NCBI GenBank assembly: GCA_947453875.1
Contig: CANGIH010000019.1
Coordinates: forward strand, 1-13,537
DNA length: 13,537 bases
Direction: 5' to 3'
Source: Planctomycetaceae bacterium
Lineage (GTDB): Bacteria > Planctomycetota > Planctomycetia > Pirellulales > UBA1268
In this document: piece by piece, positions 10,301-13,537 of the stretch
Position numbering within the stretch: position 1 is the first letter of the stretch
Layout: each line of letters starts with the position of its first letter
Made by a program: the position numbers and the translations under genes
Notes under the pieces: generated by a model
What the model was told of the DNA's origin: nothing
Seen by the model: the letters and a program-made list of their open reading frames with translations, nothing else
Database searches by the model: none

Positions 10301-11416
10301 GGCGAGGAGCGAATTGATGTGACGGCGCACCCCGCCGAAGGGTTGGCGGAGCCGGCCGATTTCGTCGTCGAGACGCTGGCGGTGATCCGGATCGAGGCGG
10401 GTGAGCATCCAGCGGTAGAACTCGTCCCGGTAGCCGGCGATCCGCGGAAGGAGTTCGGAGAGGGGTGCGGCCGCCTGATGGGCCCCCGGGCCATGTCCCG
10501 AGAGCCCCGACGCCATCAGCATCACGCCGGCGAGCACCGCCGCCGACTCCAGCCGGAGTTGTGCATTCCGTGGATCGCTCTTCGACTCCCCCCCCGCGGC
10601 CGTGTCGGGCCAGGAGAGGATTCCGTCGAGGGTCGCCTGTTGCACGACCATCCGCCGGTAGCGGCCACGTTCGTCGATCCGCGCCGGATCCCAGAGGCCG
10701 AAGAGGTAGTTGGGTCGGCTCGCGGCCGGATGGAGAAAGTCGAATGCACGGGGGTCGATCGCGAGTTCCTCGAGGGCCTCGAGGTCGAAGTCGGCCTGGC
10801 GGAGGAGCCCCTCCGGGGCGGCCTGGAGGATCTCCACGGCACGCGCGGTGAGGTCGTGGTAGCAGCCGTGCGCGGCGCCCACACCGGCGATCCACAGCGG
10901 CACCGGACGGACGCGTTCGTGGGGGTAGGGCTCGGAGAGCCGGCCATTCTCGAGCACGGCCACCGGCCGCCAGCCGACGTAGTCGTTGAGCCTCTGGATC
11001 GCCTCGTCAACCACTCCCGGCGACGACGGCCCACCGGCGGCAAGCAGCGCCTGCGCGGCGGCGATGACGAAGAATGGGCGTTCGATCGCCCCGCCGGGCT
11101 GATGTTCGAGGAGATCGGCGTGAAACCGGCGGTAGCCGGGGAGGAGCTCGTCGAAGAGGATCCGCAGCGCCTCCCGGGCCTGGCTCGAATCACGGAAAGC
11201 AGGCTCTGTCGATTCGAGCGCGGCGAGCCTCGACCGCAGGTCGGCCGCCACCCGGCCGGCGCTGTCGGGGTGCTCCCCATCCGCCTCGACCGCGGCAAAC
11301 AGGTCGGAGAATGCCCGCCACACCGCCGGGTCGAAGGCACCCGACGAGAAATTGAGATAGCCGAGTACCAACGCCGCAGCATCGGCGGGGCGGGGTGGTT
11401 TGGAATCCCTCGTCAT
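7391..11416 (-). CDS. very large protein of unknown function, mostly helical
   Basis: I do not recognise a family. The 1341-residue product has no signal peptide or membrane segment, so it is probably cytoplasmic. It opens with AALVLGYLNFSSGAFDP and reads as long runs of amphipathic helices rich in Ala, Leu, Arg and Glu, like a helical scaffold. An acidic, probably disordered linker (NRDDDV, DADDDSPG, DSTDDGVDDG) spans about residues 682-742 and separates two halves. A striking segment, VLYVPLSRGGRPDRI, lies near residue 910. No Walker, protease or nuclease motif is visible. The ATG at 11416 is chosen because GAGGAAG lies just upstream and coding character fades beyond it, although the frame stays open to 12103. 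It is the first gene of a minus-strand run continuing into the DUF1080, LipB-like and lipA genes. That it is a real gene is supported by its length and the tight downstream spacing. Confidence 0.8.
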   Translation of the reverse strand: MTRDSKPPRPADAAALVLGYLNFSSGAFDPAVWRAFSDLFAAVEADGEHPDSAGRVAADLRSRLAALESTEPAFRDSSQAREALRILFDELLPGYRRFHADLLEHQPGGAIERPFFVIAAAQALLAAGGPSSPGVVDEAIQRLNDYVGWRPVAVLENGRLSEPYPHERVRPVPLWIAGVGAAHGCYHDLTARAVEILQAAPEGLLRQADFDLEALEELAIDPRAFDFLHPAASRPNYLFGLWDPARIDERGRYRRMVVQQATLDGILSWPDTAAGGESKSDPRNAQLRLESAAVLAGVMLMASGLSGHGPGAHQAAAPLSELLPRIAGYRDEFYRWMLTRLDPDHRQRLDDEIGRLRQPFGGVRRHINSLLAGRRARQVEAVALAGVFSRLGRAEGAERMAALVPAASARMFARITSRVVAAQAAVRRGSDGGTLGGGAAAALDALDAATDLLFHAVGCGAAVDPWNILGLSGQFPLHEPGGESLPDPRVDDLVATVASILDGYAAAWRAASVEGPPALAARAGAACEKLAGWWDRHATTTVSGVPHLSGREMLVSSREVIGALGRRRETAPLPPAPGFWRNEVAEFSSPRSHSHAAEALLREGDLDGAMGLLVHWASLLEGVEVERLGAVWLSSATKWLALAVVDRTPAGRNRVRRFLELVEANTSGVAECIERFAQRPETGSRRRSNRDDDVAGEDADDDSPGSEESVAAAYESMVWHDSTDDGVDDGMLDVEGAGGTAVGGVGEVEHAAEFLGSLFRLLRHAVTTLSAADVADRSTPTDAEIDSVKGWRHHLRRLRRTMVRAAGAIAGADPGPPPGMPPSEYDRLRWQRDAAAERLVDAAVQATETLWMLSARLHVGRPPRRPSSGAKAASKGAVGRLLAALLAGDADHSRQWLDVVRGRLVGQPVLYVPLSRGGRPDRIVRARARERLLERLAGCLPRVGLVAETSAVVHLAKALESRRPQGAASVSEFDRVFEAAASALVERIVVSARSDDGQSPPAPIVTERILEGLSLLVPRLLDTWMTHARQLRLSVLERVRDPRAFAALQEFIERYGAGLFTQHLLAPPSLRGILRGGVRRWLDEQVERHGNEPADTRGPLRPRRLIEALSGGELSTKQAAARMRLALECIAENHAEYRDWNSTTTQSDRGECLHILLDFLRIKAEYERIAWTLRPVNMAHRVLARTGVPEAAAAWRGRMHEETADTASEITDKLTKLETQWGVRLACIADRVRRPFTAVLEQDDLEALVEPAVRELVSGDPVGAGARFEERAVGFIGVAGGSGVEIPDWLDRLGSTVDRELENVGNDGQPHRPLVTLPDAVPWLPLAWADLRTALEPRPAT

Positions 11417-11429
11417 CGACAGCATCTTC

Positions 11430-11455
11430 CTCGGGCCGACTCTCTCGGGCCGACT
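11430..11455. repeat. 12-nt direct repeat, two copies 14 nt apart
   Basis: CTCGGGCCGACT occurs at 11430-11441 and 11444-11455, directly upstream of the ribosome binding site of the 1341-residue gene. It could be a regulator site spaced at about one and a half helical turns, or a chance duplication. Confidence 0.6.
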
Positions 11456-11456
11456 T

Positions 11457-11471
11457 CCGGCCCGGGGCCGG
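11457..11471. other. GC-rich hairpin in the presumed leader of the 1341-residue gene
   Basis: CCGGCC and GGCCGG flank a 3-nt loop, next to the 12-nt direct repeat. If transcription starts near 11477, this would lie near the 5' end of the leader RNA. Confidence 0.3.
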
Positions 11472-11483
11472 TCGGAACAGGCC

Positions 11484-11492
11484 ATCGTAACA
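11484..11492 (-). promoter_or_regulatory. possible extended -10 promoter for the minus-strand run
   Basis: The minus strand reads TGTTACGAT, matching the extended -10 pattern TGnTAnnnT, about 70 nt upstream of the ATG at 11416. I see no good -35 at the expected distance, so this is weak. Confidence 0.22.
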
Positions 11493-11561
11493 CCCTTGGC
11501 AGCCGCCGTGGGACCGATCCAGGGGGGAGGATCGGAGCCCCGTCCATCCGCTGCAATCCCT

Positions 11562-11578
11562 GCGATCGGCACGATCGC
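11562..11578. promoter_or_regulatory. perfect 17-nt dyad in the divergent region, candidate operator
   Basis: GCGATCG and CGATCGC flank a GCA spacer, a perfect 7+3+7 inverted repeat lying midway between two divergent start codons. The size and symmetry suit a dimeric repressor or activator site, but it could also be chance in GC-rich DNA. Confidence 0.35.
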
Positions 11579-11608
11579 GGCGTCCTTCCCCAGGCTGTGC
11601 GGCCCGTT

Positions 11609-11618
11609 GTGCCGGCAC
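11609..11618. promoter_or_regulatory. 10-bp perfect palindrome GTGCCGGCAC
   Basis: It lies 31 nt beyond the 17-nt dyad and 81 nt before the ATG of the PQQ-like gene, so it could be a second protein-binding site of the divergent region. Beyond these dyads and repeats, 11417-11699 contains no gene that I can support. Confidence 0.22.
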
Positions 11619-11699
11619 GAGCAACCGGCCCTGATCCCGGGGGTATTGTTGCCATGAGTCGTTTTTCCGGGGTGGTGGTCTGTCTTGGAGTCCGCTGCG

Positions 11700-13310
11700 A
11701 TGCGTCGTCTTTCCTTCCTCCATTCGTTCCGCGTGCCGGCCGTGCTGTCCGCCATGGCGATCCTGTCGGCCACGGTCACGCTCCCGTCCCCCGTCCTCGC
11801 CGGAGAGATTTGCGGCACGCTCGCCGACGAACTGACGGCGGAGCGGGCGGGGCTCGAACTGGAGTGGATGGTCTCGCTACCGATCGACCACACCCAGGGG
11901 GGGATCGAGCATGTGGTGATCGACGACGACCTGATCATCGTGCAGGCGGGCGATGGTGGCGTGCATGCGATCCACACAGGCCCCGTCACCCCGGATGGAC
12001 GCTGCAATCCCCAGGTGATCTGGTCGACCCACCTCGGCTCACCCGGACAACCGATCGTCACGGCGTCGGTCGGGCCTGAACTGGTGATGGTGCCGCGCGG
12101 CAACGAACTCTATGCCCTGGAGCGGACCACCGGCCAGATCCGCTGGCAGCAGCATCTTGAGCAGTCGCCGATCGCCGCCGGCGCGGCGGTGGGCGAGTGG
12201 GTCTACCAGCCGCAGGGATCGGCGACGGTGCTTCGCGTGCCGGCCAACCCCTGGCGTGACACCGGCATCGGCCCGACGTCGGTGGCAGCCCGCACCGGCG
12301 GGCGGACCACCGGCAGGAGCAACGCGACATCCGCCGCTGAGTCCGCCGCCAAGACCGGGAAGGGGAAGCCGGTCTCAACGCTCACATCGGCCGAAAAGCG
12401 GGCCCGGATGGACGCCACGGAAGACCTCAAGCCACTCGCTTTCAATGGCGGCGGGATCATCGAACGCGCCATGATCCCCTTCGGCACCGGTGTCCTCTGG
12501 ACGGCACGCGACGGCACGATCATCTCGATGCAACAGGGGGACCGGGACTGGCAGCGGGAGGAGTTCTACCTCGACAGCCCACAGGCCGGTCCGATTGCCA
12601 CGCGTGGCACATCGATCTTCGCCACGACCGTCAACCGCGACCTCGCCCGCATCGACTCGCTCAACGCCGGCTCCGAGCTCCGTCTGGCCTGGCGCGTGCT
12701 CCTCGACGGCCAGCCGGAAGAGGACGGGCCGTTCGTGGTGGGGGATCGGATCATCGTTTCGCTCGGTGAAAAGGGGCTGCGTTGCTATTCGACCGAGACC
12801 GGCGATCTCCTCTGGGCCAACTGCTGCCCGGGCGAGATCCTCGCCGTGATGGGAGACCGAATCTGGATCCGTGACCGCACAAGCCATCTTTCGTCGATCG
12901 ACCTGGCCAGCGGTGAGCCGCTCAAGGCATACTGCTTCGGCCCCTTCGGGCGTCTGGTCGTGAATCGGCAGACCGACCGGCTCATCCTCGCCACCGATTC
13001 CGGCACGCTGGTTGCCCTGAAGGCCAGGGGAGCCGGGGCACCGAAGGCCTGGAGTGATCTCCAGCCGCTCCCGGAACCGGAAGCGGCGCCGGCCCGGCCG
13101 GCCCCGCGGCCCAATCCCCCCGAGCACCTCCGTGGCAACGCCTTCGACGACGAGCCGGCGGAGGCCCCGGCCGACGAGGTCGACGGCGAACCGATGGACG
13201 ACGCCCCCACCGGAGCCGACTTCGACGCCGACGCCGACCCGGGCATGGATGACGAGCCCCCGGCCGACGACACCAGCGGTGAAGACCCCTTCAACGCCCG
13301 CGATTCCTGA
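11700..13310 (+). CDS. exported PQQ-like beta-propeller repeat protein with acidic C-terminal tail
   Basis: It probably serves as a periplasmic or surface-attached propeller; no catalytic site is visible, so the role is unknown. The 536-residue product has a signal peptide (MRRLSFLHSFR, then a hydrophobic stretch, likely cleavage after VLA at 34). Repeats of PQQ/quinoprotein style follow: ELYALERTTGQIRWQ, GLRCYSTETGDLLWA, LSSIDLASGEPL and GTLVALKARG, each pairing a displayed value with a Trp or similar residue. A low-complexity insert at about residues 199-240 (Gly, Thr, Ser, Lys) interrupts the propeller. After a Pro/Ala stretch from about 459, residues 480-536 are strongly acidic, with 22 Asp or Glu in 57. 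The ATG at 11700 is chosen because GGAG at 11687-11690 lies 9 nt upstream and the signal peptide starts there. The gene is divergent from the 1341-residue gene and convergent with the MtfA-like gene. Confidence 0.88.
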   Translation: MRRLSFLHSFRVPAVLSAMAILSATVTLPSPVLAGEICGTLADELTAERAGLELEWMVSLPIDHTQGGIEHVVIDDDLIIVQAGDGGVHAIHTGPVTPDGRCNPQVIWSTHLGSPGQPIVTASVGPELVMVPRGNELYALERTTGQIRWQQHLEQSPIAAGAAVGEWVYQPQGSATVLRVPANPWRDTGIGPTSVAARTGGRTTGRSNATSAAESAAKTGKGKPVSTLTSAEKRARMDATEDLKPLAFNGGGIIERAMIPFGTGVLWTARDGTIISMQQGDRDWQREEFYLDSPQAGPIATRGTSIFATTVNRDLARIDSLNAGSELRLAWRVLLDGQPEEDGPFVVGDRIIVSLGEKGLRCYSTETGDLLWANCCPGEILAVMGDRIWIRDRTSHLSSIDLASGEPLKAYCFGPFGRLVVNRQTDRLILATDSGTLVALKARGAGAPKAWSDLQPLPEPEAAPARPAPRPNPPEHLRGNAFDDEPAEAPADEVDGEPMDDAPTGADFDADADPGMDDEPPADDTSGEDPFNARDS

Positions 13311-13324
13311 GCGTTTCGGGCCCC

Positions 13325-13537
13325 TCATCGCCCCCGCAGGGTCGACATCGGCACGCGGGTCTTTGGATCCTGCCGCCAGCTTGCCGCCAGCAGGGCGTAC
13401 AGTTCGGCATCGTGGCGCACGAGTCGGTGCGGATCCTGGAAGAAGCACTCGCTCGCCACGGCGAAAAACTCCACCGGGCTCTCCGCCGCATAGTCGTCGA
13501 GCGCCACCGTCCGCCCCTCGTCGAGCGCTTCTTCATA
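13325..13537 (-). CDS. C-terminal fragment of an MtfA-type zinc-dependent peptidase (M90), start outside the window
   Basis: MtfA-type proteins are gluzincin-like zinc peptidases; the E. coli member also binds the repressor Mlc and so affects glucose uptake. The frame is open to the window edge, so only the last 70 residues are seen; the GTG at 13507 is internal. They match the conserved end of the family: LDDYAAESPVEFFAVASECFF, then PHRLVRHDAELYALLAASW and RQDP. The final Glu of EFFAVASE is probably the third zinc ligand; the HExxH motif should lie upstream, outside the window. Its stop is only 14 nt from the stop of the PQQ-like gene on the other strand, with no hairpin between them. Family assignment rests on this tail alone but the match is characteristic. 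Confidence 0.85.
   Translation of the reverse strand, partial: YEEALDEGRTVALDDYAAESPVEFFAVASECFFQDPHRLVRHDAELYALLAASWRQDPKTRVPMSTLRGR

Noticed and set aside
11417..12103. N-terminal extension of the large minus-strand gene
   Set aside because: The frame stays open, but the translation lacks coding character, crosses the divergent gap and runs antisense into the PQQ-like gene; a start with a ribosome binding site exists at 11416.

Overview
The window is high-GC, densely packed bacterial chromosome with almost no intergenic space. The gene content points to a planctomycete, probably Pirellulales-like: a 3-keto-disaccharide hydrolase/DUF1080 protein with a signal peptide, an exported PQQ-like propeller protein with an acidic tail, a HEAT-repeat protein carrying a receiver-like domain, and a very large protein without recognisable domains. 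This assignment rests on gene content and style only. I see no rRNA, tRNA, CRISPR array, insertion sequence, integrase or phage gene, and no abrupt change in composition, so nothing suggests a mobile island.

Layout. (1) Positions 3-4677, plus strand: the 3' three quarters of argH, then 18 nt later a HEAT/receiver-like protein (1086-3641), then overlapping its end a sigma-54 activator of the AAA+/Fis type without a sensor domain (3613-4677). These three look like one transcription unit. (2) Positions 4678-4839: convergent gap with two GC-rich hairpins. (3) Positions 11416 down to 4840, minus strand: a 1341-residue protein of unknown function, a DUF1080 protein, a LipB-like protein and LipA, in that transcription order with gaps of 46 and 68 nt and finally an 11-nt overlap. 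(4) Positions 11417-11699: a 283-nt divergent regulatory region with several dyads and a direct repeat. (5) Positions 11700-13310, plus strand: the exported PQQ-like propeller protein. (6) Positions 13325-13537, minus strand: the C-terminal end of an MtfA-type zinc peptidase that runs off the window.

How the genes fit together. argH completes arginine synthesis. The LipB-like protein and LipA would normally act in series: octanoyl transfer to carrier domains, then sulfur insertion. Here LipA has all its cysteines, but the LipB-like protein appears to lack both residues that define LipB catalysis. The HEAT protein has a domain that reads like a response-regulator receiver without its phosphorylation residues, and it overlaps a sigma-54 activator that has no receiver of its own. 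That pairing and the LipB anomaly are the two points most worth following up. The rest looks like ordinary chromosomal housekeeping and lineage-specific genes.
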